Below are positions 11,819 to 24,271 of a stretch of DNA of 64,000 bases, in pieces (position 1 is the first letter of the stretch; each line of letters starts with the position of its first letter). A program made the position numbers and the translations under genes. The notes beneath the pieces are model-generated. The model made no database searches, was not told the DNA's origin, and saw only the letters and a list, made by a program, of their open reading frames with translations. Source of the DNA: Sternotherus odoratus (taxonomy: Eukaryota > Chordata > Testudines > Kinosternidae); the NCBI GenBank assembly GCA_032164245.1, contig JAVMKO010000004.1:36681626-36745625 (forward strand), given 5' to 3'.

Positions 11819-13200
11819 TACTAACAATAATCTTTGGATGGTGACTTGTAATCACTTTGGCTCCAAACCAGAGAGAGAGATTTTACTAGCCCTGTAGACT
11901 TCTACTTCTCAATTCTTCCTATGGCCAAAAGCAAGATAAAGATATGGTCTACATCGGAGTTTGGAACCCCAAGTAGGGCCTTTCACTCCTGACTAGTAAT
12001 GATGGGGATAAACAAAGAAGGCAGCATACTCAGCCCAGGTGGAACATAAGAACTTTGCTCTGCTTTTTTCTCAACTTCTTCTGGCAGATTTATGGATCAG
12101 CATAGACAAGAAAGAAAACAGCTGTGTGGAACACAAGGCTTTTGATGAAGGGAGGAGTAAAGGGGGGGAGTGGAATATTCCTCCGTGCTCCAAAAGAGGC
12201 TATGACAACCCACCACACACACATACAGCCCAGCCAATCAAATAGTCACAGTCCATAATCTCTTCTTGGAGCATACAAAATACATCCACAACAGTGATAC
12301 CCAAAACCAATCACTTTCTAGTATTTGGGATTTTTCTGATGCAATACATTTTCCATTCCACTGAGTGATTCTGGAACAGTTATGCAAATTTTAGCATATT
12401 CATCTGTGAACGATGATGCTGCCAGCCCTTTGTACAGAGTGACAGCTCCTCGCTCCATGATTTGACTCCATATTGTGAGAACCTGGTGGGGGTAGAATAT
12501 TTTACTGACACTTTATTTCCATCTAATTCCTTAACCTGACAAGTGCTGGTCTAACTTCCTCCCATTGGTGAAAAGCAATCCATGGCCCCGTCCAACAATT
12601 TATAAGAAAGAGCTTGTAATTTGGCTGTAAAATATACATATATTTCAGGGTGAAATTTAGCAAGCAAAAGTTTGTCTGAGAACTATACATACATATAGGC
12701 ATGCACTCACACACTCACAATACTTGAAATTAAATGTCTAGGTCACTTTTTAAATTAGTTTATAAATATGGAAATTTCCATATTTCAGGTGCCTTTGTCC
12801 TACCGTGAACATGAACAGCTGTTTTTATTTAAAGCTGAAACATGACAGGCAATGAGACCACAGTGTGAACTCCTAAAAGTACAGGAAGAAAGAGAGCCAT
12901 AACAGGGGCTTTTATTATGAAGGAAGCTGGTAGAATTTATATCATTAAACTACTGCTCACCAAAATGAAAGAGCATGAGAGTATTAGATTTGTCTCTCTG
13001 GATGAAGTCTGCATTAAGGCCCGGCAAGGTGAAGGAACCCAGCAGAAAAATGGTAGAAAAATTTTAAAAAAACAGTTCAATATTGTTTCATTAGGAGAAA
13101 GGAAATTAATTATGTACAGTATCCAGCACACCCCTGACTGGGTCAAAATCATATCTGGTAAAACTGTTAAGTAAAGTTACACCAAGAATGAATCGGGTCC
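11819..13200. other. No gene or repeat recognised
   Basis: AT-rich sequence. The motif ATGCAAAT occurs at about 12381-12388, which could be an octamer site but is not supported by context. Confidence 0.45.
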
Positions 13201-13204
13201 TTTG

Positions 13205-13311
13205 AGCCTAATTCTGATCTCAAACTAGTTAAAATTAGGAGCAATTCTACTCATATGAATAAAGTAGTACAACTGTAAATGTAAAACTGATGTAATCACA
13301 AAATCAGACCT
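13205..13311. repeat. Decayed foldback repeat (GCCTAATTCTGATCT end)
   Basis: The left end GCCTAATTCTGATCT is an imperfect inverted match to the right end, which finishes in CAAAATCAGACC. The interior runs 'ggagcaattctactcatatgaataaagtag', a decayed form of the shared 'ggagtaactccattgaagtcaatgg' centre. Similar copies occur at 28.1 and 32.9 kb. Confidence 0.4.
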
Positions 13312-15920
13312 TCTGTAATGTAATGATCTTAGTAAACCCCCAAATGATGCATACACTGACAACTCAGAGGTCCAGCTGATTCACTGTGAATGGAATAAGC
13401 ATGAATGCTTCTTGGCAAAATATTTTTTAAAACAAATCCCATTATTGGTTATGTACAATATTTTAATTTATAAATATATCTGTCTTACAACCAGGGGAAG
13501 TGTGTTAATTTAAAAGACCCTATAAAAAGCATACCAAAGACATCTGTTGCTGACTGAACTATCTTAAGAAAAACTTTCTTTCTCTAGGAAAGAAGGAGAA
13601 AAACGTGATTCATCTTCCCATTTTAAGAGTTCACAAATTTACTCCAAAAACAATGGGGCCATCCTACATATAACAGAATATTCCACACGGCTGCACTGAG
13701 AGATTGTTGATCAACACATATGTTTAATGATTTGTATTTAGTTATGATCTTGTAATATTTTTTCGCTTGAAATAAAAAACCCACAGGAGGGGGAAAAATA
13801 TACTGAATTCTTGCTCCTTACAAGTGAAACCTGAAAAAGAAATTGAAGAGCCAGAGTGCCCTCTAGCGACAATACATCATCAATATTAATACTTAAAGCT
13901 AAAAAACATACTTTTGTTTGTTTTCATATGAGCAAAACCAATTATGATGTATTTTGTTTCTTTTCCCCATTATTCCACATAGAAAGTTTATAAATATTAA
14001 ATGAACATTCCTGAACCTTCTTCAGACAAATATTTTTTTAAAAAAAGAAACTGGAGAAACTATATAATTTTAAGACACTGTCATTCCCTGCTGAAGGAAG
14101 TCTGGAATTCATTATGCACAGAAAATAAAGTTCATGCTCAACCTCTCTCAGGTCTGAACACGACAGTGATTTGAAATGAAAAACAAGTCACAAGTAAACT
14201 TGTGCATAGGTGGCTTTGTTTAACACCTGAAGCACCAAGTATAGGAGAAGAAATCTACCCACCGCACAAGGGAAGAAAAATTAAATACACTGAGGAGGGA
14301 GAGAGAAGAGTTTTGCACCCAGAACTTGAGATCAGCACAGACCCTGTGAAATCTTGATGTCAGGACCATCCATGACAAAGCTTTGTGCCACTCTGCGCCA
14401 AAGCTGGACCCCACTCCAACTTCCTATACTGTTTCCCAGATAAGCTGTTGTTCCTGGAACTCCCCACAACCACTATCTTTAAGGGAGGGGCTGCCCACTT
14501 GGAAAAGAAGCTCTGCATAGAAATGAATACAGATTAAGACTACATTAACTTTTTGGTGGATTCATTGCGTGTTGCTGAAAGGGAGAAGAAATAGGCCCCT
14601 TTGATGCTCCTCCTTCTTGGGCCCATGAGGGATTGGCTCCAGCTTTGCACAGGAGTGGAAGATTCACATTCTTGCAGACAGAGGATGACTCAGACTTGGA
14701 AATGGTATAGGAAGCCATTCACTGGTTTGAATCCAGAACATACTGCAAGCAATCAAAGGCTGATGGCTATTCAGTATGATTTATATCGAGCGAGTTGTCA
14801 AGTCCTACTGGACCAATGTCTGCATTGTAACTGTGCTATTGTTGTTAGGCCTGCAAAGGATATAATAAGTGGAAAGGTTACATATGGACTTGCAGAGGTT
14901 GCCCATCTTAGGTCATCACTTACACATTTTGATGAGGTGTGGGGAAAATGTGAACAGCCAGTTCTAGTTTGAGGATAAACAGACTTCTCCCACATCAAGG
15001 ATATTAATCCAATACCTATTCCTAACATCAGTTTTGAAAGCAAATATATTTGTGAGCATCCACTTGTAGCTTTCTCCTAAGACTCCTGATTATTTTGTTC
15101 TAGGGTAACCTACCCAAAATTCCATATAATTTAAATAACGTGACTGAAATCAACAAACTGAGGACACTCAAAGCTAAAACCGACAATCCAGCCTCAGCTA
15201 AGGAAATTCATTCTAAAAGCCAAAAGCTGTATGAGAGTTGAGGGAGCGCACTGTCCAAACCTCAGAATTTTCAGCCCTAAGTGACTTTTTCCAGTTGAAT
15301 TATAAGCCATTGATTTAATATGTTATCTATTGCCAAAGTTTTCCAAAGGAGGGTCAGAATACCCTCTCTGGGCAATTTGTGTGCAAAAGGAACAGCTCAT
15401 TAAGGACTCTTATTGAAAATATGTAAACAAGGATCTTGGCCACAAAGAAACAATTTCCTGGCGCAAACTTTATGGTCTGATTTTCCAGAAACACACTAAA
15501 ATCTTAACAAAAGTGAATGTCTTACACTGTTTTGTCTGGAGCCACAAAATACAACACAGAGCCACACCCAGCAAGGATTTAACCAGATCACCACTGTCAT
15601 GAACAAAACATGAAGGTTACTGCAAGAACAGATCAGGTAAAGCTGGTGTTTCAAATTATAACATATTGCATTCCTGAACTTTTTTTTCCTATGTCGAAAA
15701 GATTTCTGTGATTTCTACATTCTAAATGGAAAACTACCAGGTTTAAGAGGGATTCCAGTACCAGGTGATATGGTCACATGTTACATGCAAGAAGGTAGAA
15801 TTAAGGGTCCAGCTCTCACAGCAGCTGGAAAACTGGTGGATCCAGCTACCTGGCTATTCCCCGAACATATGATACGCAATCCATGCTACACATCTGTAAA
15901 TCCAGAAGATGGATTAGTGT
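13312..15920. other. No gene recognised
   Basis: AT-rich sequence. A CTCF-like match TGCCCTCTAGCGA lies at 13857-13869. A 123-codon open frame (14601-14972, plus strand) has no domain I recognise. Confidence 0.45.
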
Positions 15921-16483
15921 GCTAAGGACCTGATTCAAACTCCATTGGAATCAACTGAAAGATCTCCATTGACTTCATTGGGCTTTGTACTGGGCTTTGA
16001 GTTGCCTAGAGCATTTACATTTTCCATAGCAAGAACAATTTTATATTTTCGAGGTCCATGAACACTGAAGATTGATAGGCTGTAAGTCAATGAAAATATG
16101 CCCTAGACTGAAACTCAATTACATTAAAATAAAAATTTTAAAAGTAATTAATTCTTTGTTTAGCAAAATCAGAAAAAATACGTTGCTGGGTAATCTAATT
16201 TGACAATGTATTTCCAATCCCTCCTGAACCATCAACACTTTCACTTCATGACCTTGGGTCAAGTTGCTTCCCAGTCTGTCTTTCAATACATTCAGCTGGA
16301 AAATTGGGTGAAAATATACTGAAAAACAAACATTGCGTCAGAACTGAGCTCTCAGAGATAGTGAATTTTGAAAGCAATGAAGAGGTATGATTGCTGTTTG
16401 GAAGCCATGGCACAAGCCACATGTGGTGTAGTTCCCTGGGAGGCCTAGGGCATGAAGAAAACATGAAGGCTCCTCAGTGTCCG

Positions 16484-17386
16484 TGTAGCGGGGTGCTCCC
16501 CGCTCCCTGCTGGCCAGGGCTGGGAAAGCCCCAGGAAGGGGTTTGTAGCAGCCCAGGACAGGGGTTGTGGCTGAGAGCCTGCTTGCAGGTTTAAGTGGAA
16601 AGCAGGCTCAGCTGTGTGGCCACGCCCCAAACATTCCAGGCTGTATAAAAGCCTGGGAGGCAGGAGCCAGTGGAGGAGTTGTACTCTGTAGCCAGAGGGA
16701 GACAGGGCCTGGCTGCAAAGTACCCGGACTGGGACAGGGCGTGGGTAAGGCAGCTGGGAGCCAGGGAGCCTAAGCTCTAGTGAGAGGGCCCCAGCTTGCT
16801 GAGCCTAGGGAAGGCCCGACCCACGGGGTACTGGGGATTGCAAGGGGGTCAGTCTTCTCTGTACTCAGAGGGAGACAGGGCCGGGCTGCAGGAAGCCTTT
16901 ATCAGAGTACCCAGACTGGGACAAGGCGTGGGTGAGGCAGCTGGGAGCCAGGGAGCCTAAGCTCTAGGGAGAGGGCCCCAGCTTGCTGAGCCTAGGGAAG
17001 GCCCGACCCATGGGGTACTGGGGGTTGCAAGGGGGCAGCCCTGGGCTGGATAAGAGCAGCAGGCCAACCCCTTCTTGCCGGTGATGAGTAGCCATGAGAC
17101 TGCAGTCAGCCTCAGAGAAACTGAGGCAGTGGTGACTGGCAGTGGCCGTATCTGAGGCAAGTTGGGGATAGTGGGTGTTGGGTTCCCCAGGGAGGGGAGA
17201 CCCTAAGACCAGGGGGTACTGCAGGGGTGCAGCACCCTCAGCAAGGGGTTCCGGGGTCCAGGAGGGACACGGGGCCAGAGTGGAGAAGCGGACGTCGGCC
17301 GGCAGAGGGCGCTCCAGGGTTAAAAAGAGCTAATTCCCAGACGACCAGACGGGGGCGCCGCCGGGTGAGTCACCGACCCCGTCACA
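16484..17386 (+). mobile_element. Solo LTR (endogenous retrovirus type), exact 5-bp duplication
   Basis: The element begins TGTAGCGGGG and ends CCCCGTCACA, giving TG...CA termini with an imperfect inverted repeat. It is flanked by identical 5-bp repeats GTCCG (16479-16483 and 17387-17391). There is a TATAAAA box at 16644-16650. A block of about 175-190 bp is tandemly duplicated inside it: 'cagagggagacagggcc' starts at 16693 and 16866, and 'ggcagctgggagccagggagcctaagctct' occurs in each copy. No internal retroviral genes are adjacent, so it is a solo LTR left by recombination. A related LTR lies inverted at 24.27-24.91 kb. The sharp ends and intact duplication suggest a comparatively young insertion. 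Confidence 0.88.
16644..16650 (+). promoter_or_regulatory. TATA box of the solo LTR
   Basis: TATAAAA lies about 160 bp inside the left end of the LTR, in 'ggctgtataaaagcctggg'. This placement and context are typical of the U3 promoter of retroviral LTRs. Whether it is active cannot be read from sequence. Confidence 0.6.
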
Positions 17387-17391
17387 GTCCG

Positions 17392-18030
17392 ACAAATGGA
17401 AGTTTGTTAAGAATTGTGGTGATGTCATGGAAACAAGAGGCAAGGTCCACTATTTTATGGCAATACATAGGCAAATCATTACGGTTGAGCATGGTCAGCA
17501 TCACCAGCTGCTCAACTTTTGATACTTATTATAAGCATTTCTGTTAATCTTGACATAAAACTGCTGTGAAAACAGAGCCGAGGGCGTGAAATATATAGAG
17601 AATCGTACCGTTTCATATTCAAATGGTAGCAAACTCATTTCTCACTTTGAGGTCCACAAATACTGACACGTCAGGAAAATATTCTCATCACCACACAATT
17701 TACACACAAAAAAGCTCTAAGTTTGCACCATCCTTCAGGTCTCCTGTTGTGTTTTGTGTCTGATCATTGTCTGTTAACCTAGAATGAAAGAGCCTCTGGG
17801 CCAGGAGACACATTCAATTGAGTCTTATAATGCCAAGCGTGTGTAGCAAACATGAAGATGAAGACTGTTATTTACAAAATCACCTACCTCAAAAGAGCTG
17901 AGTTCTAAGCAACACTTTCTGATTCATTAATTAAACATCCTGACCTCAACAAAATTGCAGGCAAAGTGGGTAAACAAATAAAATAATAAAAAAGGAATAG
18001 CAGCAGTAATTTAAACACACTGCGGGGGAA
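17392..18030. other. No gene recognised
   Basis: AT-rich flank between the solo LTR and the LINE remnant; no repeat family recognised. Confidence 0.4.
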
Positions 18031-18890
18031 ATGTTTTTAAGGGTATTTTTAAGTTGGAGGGGTTAAATGAACCAAATTTCAGGAGTGAACAAATTCCACA
18101 TCATTAGGCACACCACAGCAAAAGCTTGATCACCTCCCAACTTCAGGCACAATGGCAGAACCCCTAAACCTCAGGTGGTATGTGAATGCACAAACCTATC
18201 ATTTGAAGGCTCAAGGAGGTCTTGAATGTAACCACAGCCAGCCCCATTCAGAGCTTTATAGACCAGTAACATTAATTTAAACTGAACTTGTCACTTGACA
18301 GGCAGCCAACGTAAAGAATGCAGTGCAGGCTGAATATGATCACAATAGCTCAATCCCAGAGCAATTGTGCTGCTGCATTATAGCAAGCTGCAAGCAATGG
18401 ATCAGCCTCATTAATAACCTAGCAAAGAGGGAATTACAATAATCAAGCCTCAAGATCACAAGGACAGGCGTTGCCATTGCCAGGTTGGCACAAGATAAAT
18501 AAAGGCACAACCTACACAAATTGCATAACTGTAAACCACATTTCCAAACCACATCTGCTTTCCATGGACAGAGCATGGCCAAAACCAACACCAAGATTTT
18601 TAACCTGACTTGCAATTTCTGAATGAGGCCCTTAAATCAAAAGAAACAGAGGAGAAGCCACCCTTCCCTGTCTTCTGATGGTTGAGGGCAAGATAGCTCT
18701 GATGCATCCCACTAATATCATTCAAGCATTCCTCCATACCTGAGACTAAATTTGCAGAGTCCGTTAGACAAGATCGATATAATGAAGTGTTATCGGCATA
18801 CTAATAGTTCCCTGACTCATGCCCCATGATCTCCCAAGTAACTGCATATACACAGTAAACAACATTGGTGACAAAAAAAAAAAAATCGAT
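18030..18890 (-). pseudogene. LINE reverse transcriptase remnant, CR1/L2 group
   Basis: The minus strand carries successive pieces of the C-terminal half of a non-LTR retrotransposon RT in broken frames. A palm-like segment ends in YADNT (18800-18786), where the catalytic YADD has become YADN. Then come RLDYCNSLFARL..LIHCLQL (about 18450-18370), VYKALNGAG..YIQDLLE (about 18260-18200) and a GDQAFAV...MWN block near 18100. This order is typical of CR1/L2-group LINEs. Frameshifts and stops separate the blocks, so it is dead. Confidence 0.75.
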
Positions 18891-19859
18891 GTTTGAGGAC
18901 AGTAATATTTCAAATCCAATCTTGTTCCACAAATCTCTGCAACCTATCCAGCTTCTTCAGCCAGCTGCGCTCAAACCAGACCTACAAGACAGTTAATACA
19001 CATGCATATGAGAGAGGGAGCTAGCAACAGGACAAACTTATTTCACCCCTTAACACAAAGACTCAAATTCACTCTCTCAGCTAGGGTTTGATTCTGATAG
19101 TTTTGCCATTGACTTTGTGGGAGCAGAATTGAGGGCCAAGTGAGGCAGAAACTGCAACTCAGAGTCAAATTTTAGTTATTCTTGGTTCTGTATATTCAAC
19201 TTTAAAATAATTGTTGAACAAAGAGAATTCTTTTAAAGACATTGATTTTCTTCCCCATTAATATCAATGAAATTTGAATTTTTCGTCTTGATTTTGACTA
19301 TTTCCTGCTTATTAATAGCAAAATGAAAGAGCATCATGGAATAAGATTTATCTTCTGTTTTTGTAAAATGATATGTTAAAAAACATTTTCTATTGTAGTT
19401 AATTAATGAGTTAGTTCTCATGTTCTGAAAAATCCCTGATGTTTCTCTCAATTCGAATACAAAGAGAGGAATAATATCTATTACTTACAATATCTATTAT
19501 TTTCTCCCATCATACGTTAAGAATTATGCAAATTAGCACAAGCCATTTTCAACTTTATATTTTCACCAACAGGTGGAGCTAACAATTCTGAATTCATTAC
19601 AATATCAGTTAGACAGTTATATGGTCAAGCACGTTTAAAAAAATCTTTTTAACTGAAAGCTTTTAAGGGAAAGATATTTCATAGGTTAGCTGCAAAAATG
19701 TCATGTAGAGGAGGGAAGTTATGATAAGATCAAACGAGGATGTGCTGAATCTGAAGTAAACTGAAGTCCAGTGCTTAGACACCTCTGTACTTGGCACTTT
19801 AGAAATATCATAGATTAGATGGATCTCATATGCTAAAAGAATCTTTTCTTTATTAACTA

Positions 19860-20155
19860 AGGGCTTGTCTACACTACCAGCCAGATTGGCAGGCAGCAAT
19901 CAATCCAGCGGGGGCCGATTTATTGCATCTTGTATAGACACAATAAATCGACTGCCGAGCACTCTCCCACCGCCTCTGGTACGCCACTAGAATGAGAAGT
20001 GCAAGCAGAGTTGATGGGAGAGAATCAGCTGTCGACTTGTCACAGTGAAGACATCATGGTAAGTAGATCTAAGTATGTCGACTTCAGCTACGCTATTCAC
20101 GTAGTTGAAGTTGCGTATCTTAGATCGACCCTGTGCAGTAGCATAGACTAGTCCT
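19860..20155. mobile_element. hAT-type MITE
   Basis: Ends AGGGCTTGTCTACACTAC and, as reverse complement of the right end, AGGACTAGTCTATGCTAC (14 of 18 match). The interior has CGAT/ATCGA-rich palindromic blocks such as 'gccgatttattgc...cacaataaatcgac' and 'gtcgacttcagctacgctattcacgtag'. I recognise this as a common turtle hAT-derived MITE with a GTCTACACT terminal motif. No intact 8-bp duplication is visible. A related copy lies at 26.67 kb. Confidence 0.7.
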
Positions 20156-20905
20156 GAGTCTTGATGATGTGACGTTTCCTTGATACTATCCCAGAAGTGA
20201 TAGTTAATTTAACACAACACTGCAAGTACAAAATAAGATCTAAATAAGAATGAAAGAAAGATTCCAGAAGTCTACAGTTCTTACAGATAAGGTAAGTTGA
20301 TAAAGGTTCTGTAAATTTTCGTATATACATAAAGTTCTGTTCTAGAGTATAAATTGTTCAGACTAGGGAAATGGTAAAATTTGAGGGCTAAATTCTGCTC
20401 TGAGATATGCCCATGCAACTCCCATCGACTTCTTAACATTACTAGACAATTTCCAAAGCACTGACAGAAAACTTCAGTATAAAGGTACTTCAAATTTGAT
20501 ACTCCATTAGCCTCTAGTCTGCTTAAAAATTAATGTACCCTCTGTTTAGGTATCAAATGAAGATGTATATACCCCAAAAAACATTAAATTCTAGTGACAT
20601 CTATATGAAAAAACAGCAGCCATTTACTTGCTGAGATTCTGTGTTCTGCACTCTTTATAAATGAAGTAAAATAATGTTTGAGAAAGAAAGCATGAATAAC
20701 TACACTTACTGTATTTCATGTGTCAAAATACTATCTCACCACTTAGGAGCCTAGAGGAGCAAAATCACTGATATTCCTTCCTGGGGGAAAACCAGCTAGT
20801 AGATTTATACTTCCTTGTTCACAGAAAATGGATCTTTGGCAGGGGATGGAGGGTTTTGTGGTTTTAGCAAGTAATGAGATTTAGCTAGCAGTGCTGAAAA
20901 AATAT
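20156..20905. other. No gene or repeat recognised
   Basis: AT-rich sequence; one short 'gggctaaattctgctctga' fragment at 20387-20405 resembles an end of the CCATTGA-centred foldback repeats. Confidence 0.4.
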
Positions 20906-20907
20906 AG

Positions 20908-20999
20908 AGGGCCAAATCTTCAGCCTTAGCAACTAGACGTAGCTCCATTGATGTTCAATTTATGTCATTGGAGCTATTACACCAGCTCAGGATCTAGAA
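20908..20999. repeat. Foldback repeat with CCATTGA-type centre
   Basis: Left part 'gccaaatcttcagccttagcaactagacgtagctccattga' and right part 'gtcattggagctattacaccagctcaggatcta' are imperfect inverted copies. The same architecture occurs at 3963, 28105, 32899 and 48197. No coding content. Confidence 0.5.
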
Positions 21000-21152
21000 A
21001 GTGAGACAAAGTGGAAAATCACAATTGGCCATACTTCAGAAACATCATCACATACCAGCTATACTTTAGTGGATATTGGATTCATAGGCAACAAGACTGA
21101 ATAAAATCTGTTCCACAATTTTAATATCCTATACAATTGTCAGGGCAAAGTC

Positions 21153-21261
21153 TAAGGGCCCAAACTGCAATCTTTATTCATGCAAGTAGGCCTTGCTCTC
21201 ATGAGAGTTATCCCATTTACTTCAATGGGGCAACTTTTATAAGTAAGAGCTGTAGGATGAA
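21153..21261. repeat. Foldback repeat (GGGCCCAAACTGCAATC end)
   Basis: The left end 'gggcccaaactgcaatctttattcatgcaag' and the right end 'aacttttataagtaagagctgtaggatg' flank 'cccatttacttcaatgggg'. This is a decayed inverted structure like the other CCATTGA-centred repeats. Confidence 0.4.
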
Positions 21262-21279
21262 AAAGTAGTCTTCTCCTCC

Positions 21280-22480
21280 AACATCACATCCTTGAAAATC
21301 CAACTATTTGAACTTCTCCAGAGGTGGGAGAGCAACATAAATCCAGACTCCCTCTGCTCAGGAACTAAGCCAACATTTAAAGAATTTTTCATCTATTTGA
21401 TGCATATTATGGGTTGGCTTCTAGCTAGATTAGCTGGCTTAATGATAACAGAATCATATCAAGAAACGCAAACAACTTCTACTCTGGTCAAGTTTCATTC
21501 ACTAAGCTCCTGGAGGAGCTGGGACAGCTGCACTAAGATAGATCCACACCCTTCATGCCTGAAAAGTACAAGTGGGAATGCATACACACTCTGGGACCAT
21601 TATTGGTTAAAAAAAAATAACACCTGCTGACATGACAGGCTGCCAGCTTCCTTCAAATAAGCATCTGTCAAACCTCTGCTAAGGGAATCATCTCTTGATG
21701 TGGGCAATCTTGCCACTTACCATGCTGCCTCTAGCTTTCCATTTTGGGGGATGGCGATCAAGAAGGCTGTAACACTCTGCAGTTATCTGGAAACAATCCG
21801 TCTTTCAGGCTGGGCATGGCTGAGAGATTGCACTTTCAACAGGGAATATCTCCTTCTGGTGGAGAGTTGGTTATACATGCAGTCAGGAGCTTCCAGTACT
21901 GTTGATCATGATCAATATCCTAACAGTGTAAACAGAATCTTGCTTCAGCTGTTCTTTCTTTTCTGAGAAGGTGTAGTGGGCAATTATTCATACACCCAAG
22001 AGTCCTCTGATGCAGGGTGTGCCAGGACTCCATTATGTCACTCTCTCATTCACTATATAGTACAGAAGGATAGCAGAGTTGGTTTTGACTGACGACGTTC
22101 AGTCCTTGGAATAGTTTCTCTGCTTTTCCAATGTTTATCTGAGACAAGGTCTCAGATGAAAATGAGTCAGATGAGTTTTATTCCAAACATATCAGAGGTC
22201 ATGTTGGGAGCTAGTGGGAAACATCTACAGTTCCAAATGGAATACGCACCATCTTTCAAAGAAGTTCAGTCTGAATCCCCAGCTGTTCATATACTCCTAG
22301 GTAGGAACAGTGCATAGCAGCACCTTTTCCCATCTGCTTTTTGTCAGGTTTCAACCATTTCTTTCTGATGCAGAGGTCAGCACAACTATCCATGAGTTTG
22401 TAACCTCCATGTTGGATCAATTCAATATAAGCCTGTCTCTGAAGTCCTCTCAAGAACTTCAGTTAGTGCAGAGTGGAATA
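21280..22480 (+). pseudogene. LINE reverse transcriptase remnant, CR1/L2 group
   Basis: Plus-strand blocks follow the RT order in several frames. A 'DPHPS' region lies near 21545. An 'ASVKPLLRESSLDVGNLATYH' like segment lies at about 21662-21725 (the family pattern is KPLLKKP.LD...NYRP). STVDHD lies at 21895-21912 (family: AFDTVDH). A 'VTSMLDQFNISLSLKSSQELQLVQSGI' like block lies at about 22395-22475 (family: VTSRLDYCN...LQLVQN). Stops and frameshifts between them show decay. Confidence 0.65.
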
Positions 22481-22589
22481 GATTGATTTCTAGTGGAGCT
22501 AGGTGTTCACCTGTGCACTTCCTTATGGCTCAGTTCTCAATTGTCTTCCTCATCTTTTTTAATCACCTACATTAAGTTGTTTGATGAAA

Positions 22590-23060
22590 TTTTCAGTTCC
22601 CATGATCCCAGAGGTCAGCAGGACATATATCTTTCTTTCCACAGATGTGAGCAGAACCATCTTCCAGCTATGTCGCTGCCTAACGAAAGAGGGGTGGCTC
22701 AAAATGAACCTAGAAGACAGAGGTGATGTAGGAAGAGTGAAACATTTTGAAAATATGGCAACCACCATCACATTATTCTCCATCAAAGTTGTCTGCTCTG
22801 AGACTGTCAAGTTAATCATCAGCCTTAGGGTCCCCCATGCACTCATCACTTCTCAGGGATGTTCAGATATCAATGGCCTTAGATAACTAGCTAAGAGACT
22901 ATGCCACATCTTAGCAGACAGAGACCTGGTGAAAATGCTCTATACAACTTTGTGATCTCCAGGCATATTTACTGCAACCCACTATATGTAGGAATGAGAT
23001 TTCCAACATTTAAAAAAATACTTCATTAAGTCCTGGGTTTGACAAGACAGACAGACTCAA
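22590..23060 (+). pseudogene. Second LINE RT C-terminal remnant, CR1/L2 group
   Basis: A further 'TLVISRHIYCNPLYVGM' like block at about 22947-22998 (one frameshift) matches the VTSRLDYCNALYVGL pattern of CR1/L2-type RTs. It is preceded by 'LAKRLCHILADRDLVKML'. The upstream remnant already supplies this block, so this is a separate truncated copy in the same orientation or a duplicated segment. Confidence 0.45.
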
Positions 23061-24265
23061 GGAGAAAGGAGAGAGAGGATCTTAAAGATGGCAGATATAC
23101 AGCAGGTTTTTTGCTGATGTTCTCAGGATACAAAGCAGCTAGTCAGTCACAGACAGATGCTCTGGGCTGATAGGTCAGCTACAATTGCTGCTCTGGACCC
23201 TGGTCTGGGACATTATCTGGTTGGTCTTTGTCAGGTCTCTCTCCTTTACTGGTCTTTCTCAGGCTGGGCAGAGCTGAAATGGCCAATCCATCCCATTGTG
23301 CTCGTGCTGCATGATGAAATTGGTCTCAGGATAAAGTGAAACCAAAGCTGAGTCCCTGCATATAGATGAATTTTTTCAAATAGGGGTGGTGGTGGAGTGG
23401 CAAAACCATTCTACTGGCACAGGCTTATAATGTAACTTAATTTTCCTTTTTTAAATTTACTGAAGAGAAAATTTCTAACATGTCTTCAACACTCAAATTT
23501 CTCTTGTGTAGAAGATATGTGAAAAAAGTGCTGAGTTGCTTGCAACAGGAGTATCTCTTGAGCTTTGCAAGTATTATGAACTGATAATGCAGTTTATTGC
23601 AGTTATATGAATGGGAAAAAGAGCCAAGAGTCATCTGAAGCTTGAGCATAGTGATGTTTTGTTTTATTTCACTGTTGTTCTGCTGCTAATATGGTATTAT
23701 CTCAAACATGATTCTCTTTACTCACATTCAGTTAACAGCTTTGTGTAGTTTCAACATGCCATGTAGATGACATTGTACAGAAATTACCAAGAGAGCTAAG
23801 TTTGTATTTAAAATAAGAGAACCAGAATTAAATAAGAGAAGCAACTATTTCCATTAAGGCTGTGATATTTGAAAGTCATTACTTGATCTTCAGCTCTGCA
23901 TTAAGTTTCTTCATATTGCACTATGAATGATATTATATTGCACTTTTAGATCCGATGAAAAGAACTATATACATCCTAGTTATAATTTACTCAAGACAAT
24001 TAAAATATTAATCTGCAAAACTATAAAGTGAATACTATGCAGACATGTTTTCTATAAAATTATTTGAAACAAAAACAGAAAACTGATAGATCATAGCTGG
24101 GATTTCAAAGCTGCCTTAAGGAGATACACGTCCATTTCCTACTGAAATTCCCTATTTGACTATGGTACATTTAGATGGCCTGTCACCACTGTATCATGGT
24201 CCTTCCATGGAGAGACCATTCCATACTATTAAGTAGAATTGAGATTTGTTTTTTCCTTTACTTTT
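23061..24265. other. No gene recognised
   Basis: AT-rich sequence; no repeat end or exon-like signal identified. Confidence 0.4.
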
Positions 24266-24271
24266 TAACAG

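Noticed and set aside
11204..11827. A 207-codon minus-strand frame and overlapping 120-167-codon plus-strand frames
   Set aside because: All lie inside the GC-rich tandem core of the hAT element; the proteins are Pro/Gly/Ala low-complexity on both strands, as expected where stop codons are rare.
12376..12390. ATGCAAAT octamer motif as a regulatory element
   Set aside because: A single 8-bp match in AT-rich sequence is expected by chance and has no promoter nearby.
14601..14972. 123-codon frame considered as a possible exon or transposase fragment
   Set aside because: No recognised motif, and no flanking terminal repeats or splice pair could be assigned.
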